DNA of 64,000 nucleotides, taken from the NCBI RefSeq assembly GCF_014655955.1, contig NZ_BNBO01000030.1, forward strand, positions 1-64,000, given 5' to 3'. Every line of letters begins with the position of its first letter. Within the stretch, counting starts at the first letter, position 1. Positions 38,412-47,396 of this stretch are shown here, in pieces. The DNA is from Kitasatospora indigofera. Lineage in GTDB: Bacteria; Actinomycetota; Actinomycetes; Streptomycetales; Streptomycetaceae. The notes below the pieces were generated by a model that had not been told where the DNA came from, did not search any database, and was given only the letters and a program-made list of their open reading frames with translations. The position numbers were made by a program, and so were the translations under genes.

Positions 38412-39467
38412 CTAGCCCGACGTCACCCCGCGGCGACGGACGATGAGCGGAAGGAAGCCCAACACACCCATAACGAGCGGAGGTTCCGTCGGAAGCGGCC
38501 GCGAACCCATCGAGTACGGGACGGCCCCGGGCGCCGCCGTGGCGCGCGGCAACGAGGAGAGTGAAGCGGGCTCTTCCAGTTGATGAAAGCGCGGGAGCGG
38601 CCAGGCGATCACGAACGCCCTGCCCACCACGCCCGACAGCGGGATGGTGCCCTGACCCGGGTTGCCCATGTGGAATCGCGAGTCGGCGGAGACGTCCCGG
38701 TGGTCCCCCATCACCCACAAGCGTCCCTGCGGCACCTGCACCTTGAAGGGCTGTCTCGACGGCGGATTCTCCGCCGCGAGGTACGGCTCGTCGACCGGTG
38801 TGCCGTTGACGCTGACCCGTCCCTGTTCGTCGCAGCACTCGACCGTGTCACCGCCGACCCCGATCACCCGCTTGATCAGGTCCTGCTCGCTCTCCGAGGG
38901 CAGTAGGCCGACATAGGTGAGGACCGACTTGGCCCCCCGCATGACCGGCCCGTCCGTGGAAGGCTTGTGATCGCCTTCCAGCCACCCGCCGGGATCCTTG
39001 AAGACAACCACATCGCCACGTGCCGGCTCGCTGCCGAACCACGGCGTGAGCTTGTCCACCAGCACTCGGTCGCCTATCTGGATGGTCTGCTCCATCGAGC
39101 CGGACGGAATCACGAACACCTGGACCAGGAAGGTCTTCATCACCAGCGCCACGACCAGCGCCACGATCACTATCAGCGGGAACTCGCGCAGGACGGAGCG
39201 CCTGCGCCGGCGGGCGGCCCGCCGCGCACTGCGCCGTCGCTCCGCACGCCCGCGGCCCGGCGCGGCCGCGAAGTCGTCAGGAGCGCCCGGGGCGGCCCGC
39301 TCCGTATCCCCCGCGGCGGCCGTGCGACGTATGCCGTCGGCCGTGCCGACCGAGCCCGGAGTGCCCCGCCGCGGGCTCCCGGTGGCGGCACCCGTGTCCC
39401 GGCGGCCCGCCGTACCGTTCGGCCTGCGGTCCGCGACCTTGCTCTTACCCCTTGTCCCCATGGCCAC
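38412..39467 (-). CDS. sipX: Type I signal peptidase (SipX position)
   Basis: A 351-residue enzyme. An Arg-rich 90-residue cytoplasmic tail precedes the anchor FPLIVIVALVVALVMKTFLV. The dyad is Ser124 (PSGSMEQT) and Lys199 (DLIKRVIGVGGDTVE); box E is MGDHRDVSADSRFHMG. The C-terminal anchor PLVMGVLGFLPLIV is followed by RRRG. The start is GTG at 39467, or the ATG two codons on; either overlaps the sipW end by about 20 nt, so translation is coupled to sipW. Confidence 0.9.
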   Translation of the reverse strand: MAMGTRGKSKVADRRPNGTAGRRDTGAATGSPRRGTPGSVGTADGIRRTAAAGDTERAAPGAPDDFAAAPGRGRAERRRSARRAARRRRRSVLREFPLIVIVALVVALVMKTFLVQVFVIPSGSMEQTIQIGDRVLVDKLTPWFGSEPARGDVVVFKDPGGWLEGDHKPSTDGPVMRGAKSVLTYVGLLPSESEQDLIKRVIGVGGDTVECCDEQGRVSVNGTPVDEPYLAAENPPSRQPFKVQVPQGRLWVMGDHRDVSADSRFHMGNPGQGTIPLSGVVGRAFVIAWPLPRFHQLEEPASLSSLPRATAAPGAVPYSMGSRPLPTEPPLVMGVLGFLPLIVRRRGVTSG

Positions 39468-40485
39468 CTGTCCCCCCTGGCGCGGCGAACGGCGCCGGCC
39501 GGTCCAGGCTGGTCCAGTGTCCGACCGGGAAAACGACCCAGTCGGCTCTACCGATCACCTTGCCCTCGGGCACGAAGCCGCCACCGGGTTCACCGAGGTG
39601 ATCGCGGGAATCGCGGGAGGCATTGCGGTGGTCACCCATCACCCACAGCTTCCCGGCCGGCACCACGATGTCGAACGCCACCCTCGACGGGGCGTCGCCG
39701 AGGCGGAGGTAGGACGACTCGTCGAGCGGCACACCGTTCACGGTCAGCGGCCCGTCCGGTCCAGGGCTGGTGATCCTGTCACCCCCGACGCCGATCACGC
39801 GCTTCACGTAGACGGTGTCACCGGCAGGTGCGAGCCCAAGATCCTGACCGAGCGCGCGCAGGGTGCCACCGACCCCCTTCGGGGCGGCCGATTCGGGGAG
39901 GAAGGAGCCCGTACCGTCGAACACCACGACGTCCCCGCGCCGGACATGCCCGCCGAACGCATAGGCGAGCTTGTTGGCCACCAGCCGGTCGCCCGGCATC
40001 AGCGTGTTCTCCATCGAACCCGAGGGGACGGCGAACGGCCGCGCCACGAACGCGTTCACGAGCAGCAGCGTCAGCAGGCAGATGCCCGCCAGGAGGAGCA
40101 GGTCCCGGGCCCACCGGCCGCCGCCCTCTGCCTCTTCCTCGGGCTCGCCGTCCACCTGGCCGCCGGCCTCACCGTCGGAGGCTCCGGCCGGGTCCGAACC
40201 GGACTCCGGCTCCCGCCCGGGCCTCGGCCCCGGATCGGCTTCGGACTCCGCCGCAGCCCCCGACACCGGCACCGGCACCGGCACGACACCGAACCCGACG
40301 CCGGACCCGCCGGATTCGACAGGCGAGTCGTCGGGGGCCCGGGAAGCACCCCCCGAACCCGCCGGAACAGCGTCGCCAGGCCGGGGGCGCACCGGAGCAG
40401 AAACAGCCGCGGACCGCGACGGCGTGTCCGCACCCGTAGGTGCGGGACTGCCGTCGCGGTCCGCGATTGGTTCGTGCGTGCTCAT
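39445..40485 (-). CDS. sipW: Type I signal peptidase (SipW position)
   Basis: A 346-residue enzyme, first of four tandem copies. A 125-residue acidic, Pro/Gly-rich cytoplasmic tail precedes the anchor DLLLLAGICLLTLLLVNAFV. The dyad is Ser157 (VPSGSMENT) and Lys228 (VYVKRVIGVGGD); box E is MGDHRNASRDSRDHLG. No C-terminal hydrophobic anchor is seen, which matches the S. lividans SipW type. Its long N-terminal tail is unusual compared with the classic family. Rare TAA stop at 39445-39447. It lies 80 nt after rplS. Confidence 0.9.
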   Translation of the reverse strand: MSTHEPIADRDGSPAPTGADTPSRSAAVSAPVRPRPGDAVPAGSGGASRAPDDSPVESGGSGVGFGVVPVPVPVSGAAAESEADPGPRPGREPESGSDPAGASDGEAGGQVDGEPEEEAEGGGRWARDLLLLAGICLLTLLLVNAFVARPFAVPSGSMENTLMPGDRLVANKLAYAFGGHVRRGDVVVFDGTGSFLPESAAPKGVGGTLRALGQDLGLAPAGDTVYVKRVIGVGGDRITSPGPDGPLTVNGVPLDESSYLRLGDAPSRVAFDIVVPAGKLWVMGDHRNASRDSRDHLGEPGGGFVPEGKVIGRADWVVFPVGHWTSLDRPAPFAAPGGTGGHGDKG

Positions 40486-40565
40486 CGGGGGCTGAGCTTA
40501 CCTTGCGGCAAGCAAGCCCCGTCGAGAGTCCCGGTCCCCTCCGCCGAGGCGGGGAGACCTGAGGA

Positions 40566-40916
40566 TCAGCGGTCGCGCTTCTCCTTGATCTTCGCGGCCT
40601 TGCCGCGGAGGTCACGCAGGTAGTACAGCTTGGCGCGGCGAACCGCACCGCGGGTGACGACCTCGATCTTCTCGACGACCGGGGTGTGCACCGGGAAGGT
40701 GCGCTCAACGCCGACGTTGAAGCTCACCTTGCGGACGGTGAAGGTCTCACCGATGCCGGAGCCGTGACGACGGATGACGACACCCTGGAAGATCTGGACA
40801 CGAGAGCGGTTGCCCTCGATGACCCGGACGTGAACCTTCAGGGTGTCACCGGCGCGGAACGCGGGGATGTCGGTACGCAGCGATGCCGCGTCGACAGCAG
40901 CGAGCTTGTTGCTCAT
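40566..40916 (-). CDS. rplS: 50S ribosomal protein L19
   Basis: A 116-residue L19, the usual size, with [31 protein letters not shown] and the C-terminal [19 protein letters not shown]. It sits at the 30S-50S interface. The ATG at 40916 starts MSNKL; the longer frame to 41030 is rejected. Last of the rpsP-khpA-rimM-trmD-rplS cluster, upstream of the signal peptidase genes. A 6-bp G/C hairpin (41003-41017) precedes it. Confidence 0.97.
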   Translation of the reverse strand: MSNKLAAVDAASLRTDIPAFRAGDTLKVHVRVIEGNRSRVQIFQGVVIRRHGSGIGETFTVRKVSFNVGVERTFPVHTPVVEKIEVVTRGAVRRAKLYYLRDLRGKAAKIKEKRDR

Positions 40917-41069
40917 GTTGCTCTCCATCGCAGGCGCCACGGGCCGCCCACGGAAGTTCGTCACAATGGGGTGCGTTGCGGGCCGCACGGCTGGCGGTGA
41001 TCCCCCCGTGGCGGGGGCACCGGTCCACATGACTCCTACGGGAGGAGCCCAGCGACAGACAACAGCCGC

Positions 41070-41948
41070 CTATTCTTCCACATCTTCGACCAGGGACCGA
41101 AATCGGCCGAGCTGCTCGTCCCAGGCCAGCCCCAGGATGCTGAGAGCCTCCCGGTCCTTCTTGTCGAAGGCCCCGCGCTCCCAGCGGGCGACCAGGTCGG
41201 GCCGGTTGGCCAAGGTCCGGGCGAAGGCCTGCTCACGCCGCCACCTGGCGATCTTGCCGTGGTTGCCGCTGAGCAGCACGTCCGGCACGACCCGGCCCCG
41301 CCACTCGGCCGGCTTGGTGTAGACGGGGCCTTCCAGAAGGTCCGCCATCGCGCCGGGGGCGAAGGAGTCGTCCCGGTGGGACTCGGCGTTGCCGAGCACG
41401 CCGGGCAGCAGCCGGGCGACGGCTTCCACCATCACCAGCACGGCGACCTCGCCGCCGGCCAGCACGTAGTCACCGATCGAGGCCTCCACGACCGGCATCC
41501 GGGTGGCCGCTTCCTCGATCACCCGGCGGTCGATGCCCTCGTAGCGGGCAGGGGCGAAGGCCAGCCAGGGGCGGGCCGCGAGCTCCTGGGCCAGCTCCTG
41601 GGTGAACGGACGCCCGCTGGGCGTGGGCACGACCAGGGTCGGCACCGCCCCCTCCGGCCCCTGGCCCACCACGGCGTCCAGGGCGGCCGCCCAGGGCTCG
41701 GGCTTCATCACCATGCCGGGACCGCCGCCGTACGGGGTGTCGTCCACGGTGCGGTGCACGTCGGTGGTCCAGCCGCGCAGGTCGTGCACGTGCACGTCCA
41801 GCTGTCCGCGGGCGCGCGCCTTGCCGACCAGTGAGACGTTCAGCGGTTCGAGGTACTCGGGGAAGATCGTGACAACGTCGATCCGCATCCCGTGCTGGAC
41901 CGGCTCGGCGGGGCCGAGCGGCTCGGGCGTCCCGGCCGGCTCACTCAT
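41070..41948 (-). CDS. trmD: tRNA (guanine(37)-N1)-methyltransferase
   Basis: A 292-residue SPOUT methylase. [16 protein letters not shown] begins the family domain at residue 21; the knot region includes [10 protein letters not shown] and [20 protein letters not shown]. It makes m1G37 and prevents frameshifting. The ATG at 41948 overlaps the rimM stop by 4 nt (ATGA), which supports the 20-residue extension before MRIDVV. Confidence 0.95.
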   Translation of the reverse strand: MSEPAGTPEPLGPAEPVQHGMRIDVVTIFPEYLEPLNVSLVGKARARGQLDVHVHDLRGWTTDVHRTVDDTPYGGGPGMVMKPEPWAAALDAVVGQGPEGAVPTLVVPTPSGRPFTQELAQELAARPWLAFAPARYEGIDRRVIEEAATRMPVVEASIGDYVLAGGEVAVLVMVEAVARLLPGVLGNAESHRDDSFAPGAMADLLEGPVYTKPAEWRGRVVPDVLLSGNHGKIARWRREQAFARTLANRPDLVARWERGAFDKKDREALSILGLAWDEQLGRFRSLVEDVEE

Positions 41949-42544
41949 GCGTCGCCCTCGTCGCCCTCGTCGCCGGCTGCGTCCTCGGCAGCGGACTCGG
42001 CGCCGTCGGCCTCGCCGCCCACGACCTCGGCCTCAGCCGCGTCGATCAGCCCCGGCGGCGGGTCGATGACGGCCCGCTGGTTCTCCAGGTCGATGGTCGG
42101 CACGATCCTGGTGACGAAGGGCACCAGCACCTCCGTGCCGTCGGCCTTGGTGACGGTGAGCAGGTCCTGGTACGGCAGGTGGACGACCTCGGTGAGCTCG
42201 CCGACCAGGGTGCCGTCCAGCAGGACGACGTCCAGGCCGATCAGCTGATGGTCGTAGTACTCCTCCGGGTCGTCCGGGCGCTCCTCCGGGTCGACCTCGG
42301 AGATCAGGATCGTCCCGCGCAGGGCCTCGGCCGCGTTGCGGTCCTTGACGCCCGCGAAGCGCAGCAGCAGCCGGCCGCTGTGCACCTTGCCGGATTCGAC
42401 GGTCAGCGGGCCGGCCGACGCCGGGTCGGTGAGCACCACGGCCCCCGGGCCGAGCCGGAGCTCCGGCTCGTCGGTACGGACCTCGACGCTGACGTCCCCC
42501 TTGATGCCGTGGGCGCGGCCGATCTTGCCGACGACGAGCTGCAC
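41945..42544 (-). CDS. rimM: Ribosome maturation factor RimM
   Basis: A 199-residue protein. The N-terminal RimM domain has [19 protein letters not shown], followed by the PRC barrel ([20 protein letters not shown]) and [21 protein letters not shown]. The last 35 residues are an acidic Ala/Glu/Asp tail. It assists 30S head assembly with S19. The GTG at 42544 has AGGAGAG upstream. A perfect 14-bp hairpin separates it from khpA. Confidence 0.95.
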   Translation of the reverse strand: MQLVVGKIGRAHGIKGDVSVEVRTDEPELRLGPGAVVLTDPASAGPLTVESGKVHSGRLLLRFAGVKDRNAAEALRGTILISEVDPEERPDDPEEYYDHQLIGLDVVLLDGTLVGELTEVVHLPYQDLLTVTKADGTEVLVPFVTRIVPTIDLENQRAVIDPPPGLIDAAEAEVVGGEADGAESAAEDAAGDEGDEGDA

Positions 42545-42613
42545 GGTGATCGCTCTCCTGAGTTCGGTACGGACCGGGTACCGGGACTCGGCCCGGCCGG
42601 CGAAAAAGACGAA

Positions 42614-42646
42614 GGCCGGTCGGGACGACAAGCGTCCCGACCGGCC
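42614..42646 (-). terminator. Perfect 14-bp hairpin between khpA and rimM
   Basis: GGCCGGTCGGGACG (42614-42627) pairs with 42633-42646 around ACAAG. It lies in the 136-nt gap inside the ribosomal cluster, so it may attenuate transcription into rimM-trmD-rplS rather than end it. Confidence 0.75.
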
Positions 42647-42680
42647 CCAAGCAGACTGCCTACTCCGCAGACCTGCAGAG

Positions 42681-42920
42681 TCAGCGAATGCTGTCCACGT
42701 CGACCAGGTCGACCCGGACGTTGCGACCGCCGAGCGCGCCGACCACGGTGCGCAGAGCGCGCGCGGTCCGGCCGCCACGGCCAATCACCTTGCCGAGGTC
42801 ATCAGGGTGCACCCGCACCTCGATGGTGTTGCCCCGACGCAGGTTGCGCGAACGCACCTGTACCTCGTCGGGGTGCTCGACGATGCCCTTCACCAGGTGA
42901 TCGAGGGCGTCCTCGATCAC
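42681..42920 (-). CDS. khpA: KH-domain RNA-binding protein KhpA
   Basis: A 79-residue single KH-domain protein with the RNA-binding GxxG loop in [16 protein letters not shown]. The family (YlqC/KhpA) binds RNA and pairs with KhpB in other Gram-positives. The start is GTG, only 2 nt after the rpsP stop. Size and place between rpsP and rimM are standard for actinobacteria. Confidence 0.95.
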   Translation of the reverse strand: MIEDALDHLVKGIVEHPDEVQVRSRNLRRGNTIEVRVHPDDLGKVIGRGGRTARALRTVVGALGGRNVRVDLVDVDSIR

Positions 42921-42922
42921 GA

Positions 42923-43354
42923 TCAGGCCTCGGTGGAAGCGGCGTCGGCCTCAGCCTCGGCCTTGTCCGACTTCTTGGCCTTCGGGGTGATGGCAACACC
43001 GGTGGTGCTGTCCTCGAAGCCGGCGACGGCCTTCGCGAAGAGGTGCGAGAAGTCCTCGACCTTGGGCTCGGCGACCTTGAGCGGCGCCGGGGCCGGCAGG
43101 CCCTTGAACTTCTGCCAGTCGCCGGTCAGCTTGAGGATGGCGAGCACGGGCTCGGTCGGCTGGGCGCCGACGGACAGCCAGTACTGGGCGCGGTCGCTGT
43201 CGACCTCGATCTTCGAGGGGTCGTAGGTCGGCTGGTAGATGCCGATCTCCTCGATCGCGCGACCGTCACGCTTGGTGCGGGCGTCGGCGACGACGATGCG
43301 GTAGTGCGGGGCGCGAATCTTGCCGAGACGCTTGAGCTTGATCTTGACTGCCAC
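42923..43354 (-). CDS. rpsP: 30S ribosomal protein S16
   Basis: A 143-residue S16. The first 80 residues are the conserved domain ([49 protein letters not shown]). The rest is a Lys/Glu/Ala tail common in actinobacterial S16. The start is GTG at 43354 with AGGAG about 12 nt upstream; the frame to 43438 is rejected. Confidence 0.96.
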   Translation of the reverse strand: MAVKIKLKRLGKIRAPHYRIVVADARTKRDGRAIEEIGIYQPTYDPSKIEVDSDRAQYWLSVGAQPTEPVLAILKLTGDWQKFKGLPAPAPLKVAEPKVEDFSHLFAKAVAGFEDSTTGVAITPKAKKSDKAEAEADAASTEA

Positions 43355-43760
43355 GGGAGTGGATTCTCCTGGAGTTGACGTGGGTGAGCGGCCGCGTACT
43401 CCGCGTGGGGTTGCGGGGGTCGGCCGTTCAAGGGACACGCCAGCCGTAGGAGAGAGGGGTCCTGCTCGGCTGCCGAGTACTCAGCTGTCAATTGTGCCAT
43501 ACCGCCGCAGGTCGGCCTGCCAGGGGTCGGATCGATCAAGACCACGACCGGGCGAGGAGCGACCGGGGGGACGGGCTCGGACCGCTCGCCGGACGCGAGC
43601 GGACCGGCGGCGGGCATCGACGTGCTCCACCGCCGACCGGGGCGCGAACGGCCACCGGAGCGGCGGGCCGACGGCCCGCTACCAGGCCGTTCCGGTGGTG
43701 CCCCCGGAACGGACGAAGCCCTGGCCGGCCGGAAGCGGCTCCGGCCGGCCAGGACCCTGA
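43355..43760 (-). promoter_or_regulatory. 406-nt gap upstream of rpsP
   Basis: Contains the terminator of the upstream zinc-ribbon gene (43720-43753) and should hold the rpsP promoter. No gene or clear -35/-10 pair is seen. Confidence 0.4.
43720..43753 (-). terminator. Perfect 14-bp hairpin after the zinc-ribbon gene
   Basis: CCTGGCCGGCCGGA (43720-43733) pairs with 43740-43753 around AGCGGC, 7 nt past the stop of the minus-strand gene at 43761-44339. Confidence 0.85.
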
Positions 43761-44339
43761 CTACGCAATCTTGAACGGCTGCTGGCAGGCGCCGCAGACG
43801 ATCGACGCCTGCGCGAGCACCGACGGCACGACCCGGACGTTACGGCCGCAGCCGCAGATCGCCTTGACCCTGACGCCGCCCCCCGAGGAACCGTGCCGTG
43901 CGGCCGGCCCACGGAAGGCACGGTTGGCGCCGTCGCCGGTCACCGCCTCCTGGTGTGCGCCGAGCGCGCGGTCGAGCCGCTCGATGGTGTCGGCGTACCG
44001 ATCCTGGGTCTCCTTGAGCATGGTCACCTGGGAGAAGCCGCTGCTCGCATGCGGCTCCACCGGGTGCGCCAGGCCGAGCTCGGAGGCCAGCAGCAGGAAA
44101 CGCCGGTTGTGGTAGCGGCCGGCCCGCGAGGTGTCCCGGATGTCCCGGGCGGCGGCCAGACCATGGGCAGCCTCGTGGAGCAGCCGCTCGAAACCGAGCC
44201 GGGTGCCACAGGCCGAGGAGGACTCGCCGATCAGCGCCTCGGGAGAGGCCAGGTCGGGAAGGTCCTGGTGGTGGGCCTGGATGTCACTCCAGGCGGCGGC
44301 CAGTTCGGCCGCGAGGACGAGGGGCTGTGTCGTGCTCAC
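43761..44339 (-). CDS. Conserved hypothetical protein with C-terminal zinc-ribbon-like motif
   Basis: A 192-residue protein I cannot name. The first 140 residues look helical and polar (LAAELAAAWSDIQAHHQDLP; TMLKETQDRYADTIERLD). The C-terminal 35 residues carry CGCG and CGAC pairs (AICGCGRNVRVVP, SIVCGACQQPFKI), a likely Zn site. The start is GTG at 44339 with no strong ribosome site; the frame to 44588 is less likely. It is followed by its own terminator. A role in nucleic-acid binding is only suggested by the zinc ribbon and by the neighbouring ribosomal genes. Confidence 0.75.
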   Translation of the reverse strand: MSTTQPLVLAAELAAAWSDIQAHHQDLPDLASPEALIGESSSACGTRLGFERLLHEAAHGLAAARDIRDTSRAGRYHNRRFLLLASELGLAHPVEPHASSGFSQVTMLKETQDRYADTIERLDRALGAHQEAVTGDGANRAFRGPAARHGSSGGGVRVKAICGCGRNVRVVPSVLAQASIVCGACQQPFKIA

Positions 44340-44723
44340 GCTAGACCAACGATGGAGTGCGAGCCGATGTTCCGCATGTTCCCGTTCCCCGGGAATTCCC
44401 AGGAAACTCTCAGGAATGCGTGGCAGCGCGCGAATTGCGCGCTCTGGATCTGACGCAAGACCAACCCCCTGCAAGTATGTGCCCGTCGGAGTTCGCCGGG
44501 CTCGGCACTTTCGCCCGGGGGCGGGCTGTCGCCCCAAGACGTGCGGCCCGCAGCCCTCGTCGAGTTGACAGGGCCACGGGCCGTACACCGTACCGCTATT
44601 CCGTTAATACCGGCAGTTGACCGGTCAGTAGGCATGTCAACAGGCGAGACAGTTGCCCCCACCGCGGCGTTCCCGGCCCTCTCGGGCGGAAGTGAACCGT
44701 CCGGTAACTACGGCGAAATCGAA
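44340..44723. other. 384-nt gap between proS and the zinc-ribbon gene
   Basis: No gene is supported. A 7-bp inverted repeat AGCGCGC-GAATT-GCGCGCT lies at 44425-44443 and a TTGACA at 44575-44580 on the plus strand with no plus-strand gene following. AT content is locally higher, in keeping with a promoter for the minus-strand gene below. Confidence 0.35.
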
Positions 44724-46136
44724 TCAGTAGGCACGCGCGACGATCGCGATATTGCCTTCCTGGTCGTCCGCCAGCGGCACGGACCCGTCGGCGGCGACGA
44801 TGCAGCGCACCGAGACGCCCTGCTCGGCCAGCTTGGCCTCGCCCTCCGGGCCCAGCTCGGCCCAGGAGATCCGGCCCCAGCCGGTGGCAGCGGCCTCGAC
44901 GGCCTCGTCGATGGTCGAGACGTCGACCGTACGGGCCTCACGGCGCTCGCGGGACTGGCGCAGCAGCAGCGCCTGGTCCTCCTCCAGGATGCCCGGCAGC
45001 AGCGACGCCAGGGCGTCGATGGAGACCGGCTCCTTGCCGCCGGGGATCCGGCGGGCCAGCATCGCGGTGCCGCCCTCCAGGTCGCGCGGGCCGACCTCGA
45101 TCCGCACCGGTACGCCCTTGAGCTCCCAGTCCACGGCACGGCGGCCGAACGGGGTGTCGGTGCGGTCGTCGACCAGGACCCGGATGCCGGCGGCCTCGAG
45201 CTGGGCGCCGATCTCGCGGACCTTGGCCAGCACCGCGTCGTCGCCCTTGATCGCCAGGACGACGACCTGGGTGGCCGCCAGGCGCGGCGGGACCCGCAGG
45301 CCGTTGTCGTCGCCGTGCGACATGATCAGGCCGCCGACCATACGGGTCGAGACGCCCCACGAGGTCTGCCAGACGTGCTCGCGCTCGGCGCCCTGGAGCT
45401 GGAACGTGGTGTTGAAGGCCTTGGCGAAGTTCTGGCCCAGCTCGTGGCTGGTGCCCATCTGCAGGGCCTTGCCGTCGCCCATCATGCCCTCGAGGGTGAG
45501 GGTGTTGATGGCCCCGGCGAACCGCTCACGCGCGGTCTTGCGGCCGAGCACCACGTCGATGCCGAGCACGTTGACCATGAAGTCGGCGTAGACCTCGGTG
45601 TGGATGCGAGAGGCGTACGCGCGGGCGTCCTCGTAGGTCGCGTGGGCCGTGTGGCCCTCCTGCCAGAGGAACTCGGTGGTGCGCAGGAAGACGCGCGGAC
45701 GCAGCTCCCAGCGGACCACGTTGGCCCACTGGTTGATCAGCAGGGGCAGGTCGCGGTGGCTCTGCACCCACTTGGAGAAGTACTCGTTGATGATGGTCTC
45801 GGAGGTGGGCCGGACGACGACCGGCTCCTCCAGTTCCTTGCCGCCGCCGTGGGTGACCACCGCGAGCTCGGGCGCGAAGCCCTCGACGTGCTCGGCTTCC
45901 TTGGTCAGGTAGGACTGCGGGATGAACATCGGGAAGTAGGCGTTCTGGGCGCCTGCCTTCTTGATGCGGGCGTCCATCTCCTGCTGCATCCGCTCCCACA
46001 GGCCGTAGCCGTACGGTCGGATGACCATGGTGCCGCGCACCGGACCGTTGTCGGCCAGCTCGGCCTTGTTGATGAGGTCCTGGTACCAGCGCGGGAAGTC
46101 GTCCGCCTGGGGGGTGAGAACGGGTGCCTTTGCCAT
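44724..46136 (-). CDS. proS: Prolyl-tRNA synthetase, archaeal/eukaryotic (short) type
   Basis: A 470-residue class II synthetase. Motif 2 reads FLRTTEFLWQEGHTAHATYE and the proline site is around VVRPTSETIINEYFSKWVQS, with motif 3 MSHGDDNGLRVPPRL. It lacks the ~180-residue editing insertion between motifs 2 and 3 of the long bacterial ProRS and instead has the C-terminal extension of the short ProRS type. Many streptomycetes carry this form; whether a long form also exists here cannot be seen. The ATG at 46136 starts MAKAPVL; the frame to 46310 is rejected. Confidence 0.93.
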   Translation of the reverse strand: MAKAPVLTPQADDFPRWYQDLINKAELADNGPVRGTMVIRPYGYGLWERMQQEMDARIKKAGAQNAYFPMFIPQSYLTKEAEHVEGFAPELAVVTHGGGKELEEPVVVRPTSETIINEYFSKWVQSHRDLPLLINQWANVVRWELRPRVFLRTTEFLWQEGHTAHATYEDARAYASRIHTEVYADFMVNVLGIDVVLGRKTARERFAGAINTLTLEGMMGDGKALQMGTSHELGQNFAKAFNTTFQLQGAEREHVWQTSWGVSTRMVGGLIMSHGDDNGLRVPPRLAATQVVVLAIKGDDAVLAKVREIGAQLEAAGIRVLVDDRTDTPFGRRAVDWELKGVPVRIEVGPRDLEGGTAMLARRIPGGKEPVSIDALASLLPGILEEDQALLLRQSRERREARTVDVSTIDEAVEAAATGWGRISWAELGPEGEAKLAEQGVSVRCIVAADGSVPLADDQEGNIAIVARAY

Positions 46137-46334
46137 GGGGCGAATCGTACGGGGAGTGCGGCCCCTCTTCCGAATCCGTCCACGCCGTGATGACGCAGGG
46201 GCGCACGCCCTCGGCGCGCGGATACCACCCCGTACCCCTCTGGACGGCGCGCCCGAGCCGCTGTTGGCTTGAGTCGGGGCGGGACTTTGGGGGAGCCACG
46301 GACAGGACACCGAAGGACCGGATGGGAGGCCGCG

Positions 46335-47165
46335 ATGGCTTCAGCGCAGGCGACCGGCACGACCGCACAGCACCCACGGGCAGCGGACCGGACAGCGACC
46401 CACGGGCCGGGGCCCGGACGGGCCCGTGACTGGGCGGAGATCCAGGAACGCATGCTGGTGCCGCTCTACGAGGCGGTCTACGACCGGTTGGAGGTCGGGC
46501 CGGCGACCAGTGTGCTCGGCCTCGGATGCCGGTCGGGGCTGGCGCTGCTGCTCGCCTCCGGCCGGGGCGCGCAGGTGGCCGGGCAGGAGCCGCACGCCGA
46601 GCTGCGACAGCTCGCCCGGGACCGTCGGCTGCGGGTCGGAGCGGCGGACCGGACGAGTCCGGCGACCGGCGACGTCCCCCGCACGGCCTACTCGCTGGTC
46701 ACGGTTTTCGAGCAGCTCCCCGGGGCCGCCGAGCCGGGCCGGCTGGTCGCCGGGGCAGCCGGTCTCACGCTCGTCGGCGGCCATGTGGTGCTGGCCGCCT
46801 GGGGGCCGCCGGAGCGCTGCGAGAGTGCGGCCGTGCTGGACGTGGCACGCCGCCGGGCCGGGCGCACGACCGCACGCGACCCGTTCGCCCTCAGCTCCCC
46901 CGGCGGTCTGGAGGACCTGCTCCTCGGGGCCGGCCTGCGTCCGGCCGGCAGCGGCCGGGTGAGCTGCCCGTTCGCGTACGCGGACCTGGACAGTGCCGTT
47001 CGCGGGCTGCTCTCCACCGGTCTCTACGACGCGGCGGTGGAGTTCTCCGGAGGCTCGCTGGTGGCCAAGGAGCTGGAGGAGGCGCTGCACCCGTACCTGC
47101 TGCCGGGCGGCGCGGTGCGGATGGCCAACGTCTTCCGGTACGTGATCGCGGAGCGGATCCGCTGA
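46335..47165 (+). CDS. SAM-dependent methyltransferase
   Basis: A 276-residue class I methyltransferase. Motif I is SVLGLGCRSGLALLLASG, followed by the VAGQEPHAELRQLA acidic loop and VTVFEQLPG. The C-terminal region GGAVRMANVFRYVIAE resembles ubiE/type-11 methyltransferases. The ATG at 46335 has GGGAGG 5-10 nt upstream. Substrate unknown. It is divergent from proS (199-nt gap) and ends in a hairpin at 47190-47217. A conserved streptomycete gene by my recollection, without assigned role. Confidence 0.83.
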   Translation: MASAQATGTTAQHPRAADRTATHGPGPGRARDWAEIQERMLVPLYEAVYDRLEVGPATSVLGLGCRSGLALLLASGRGAQVAGQEPHAELRQLARDRRLRVGAADRTSPATGDVPRTAYSLVTVFEQLPGAAEPGRLVAGAAGLTLVGGHVVLAAWGPPERCESAAVLDVARRRAGRTTARDPFALSSPGGLEDLLLGAGLRPAGSGRVSCPFAYADLDSAVRGLLSTGLYDAAVEFSGGSLVAKELEEALHPYLLPGGAVRMANVFRYVIAERIR

Positions 47166-47189
47166 TTTCCCGGCCCGTTCACCCACTTG

Positions 47190-47217
47190 GGGGCGCACGC
47201 CAAACGGCGAGCGCCCC
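47190..47217 (+). terminator. Hairpin after the methyltransferase
   Basis: GGGGCGC (47190-47196) pairs with GCGCCCC (47211-47217), with an inner CGCC/GGCG around AAAC. It lies 25 nt past the stop. Confidence 0.75.
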
Positions 47218-47396
47218 TCGGGACCCGGGAAGGCCGGACGGGCAGCGGCAGGCGCCCGGGCCGTCCGAGGCCGGGCGGGCACCGCCACCGGGCCAGGACC
47301 TCGCCCTGGGCTCGGCCGAAGGACGGCCGCCCCTCGGCGCCCGGCGCACCCGGCGGGCGCCCTCGGAACACGGCGCCCGCCCGACGCCGGGCCGGC

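Noticed and set aside
44575-44602. TTGACA on the plus strand as a promoter
   Set aside because: No plus-strand gene follows for 1.7 kb and no convincing -10 element is seen at 17-18 nt.
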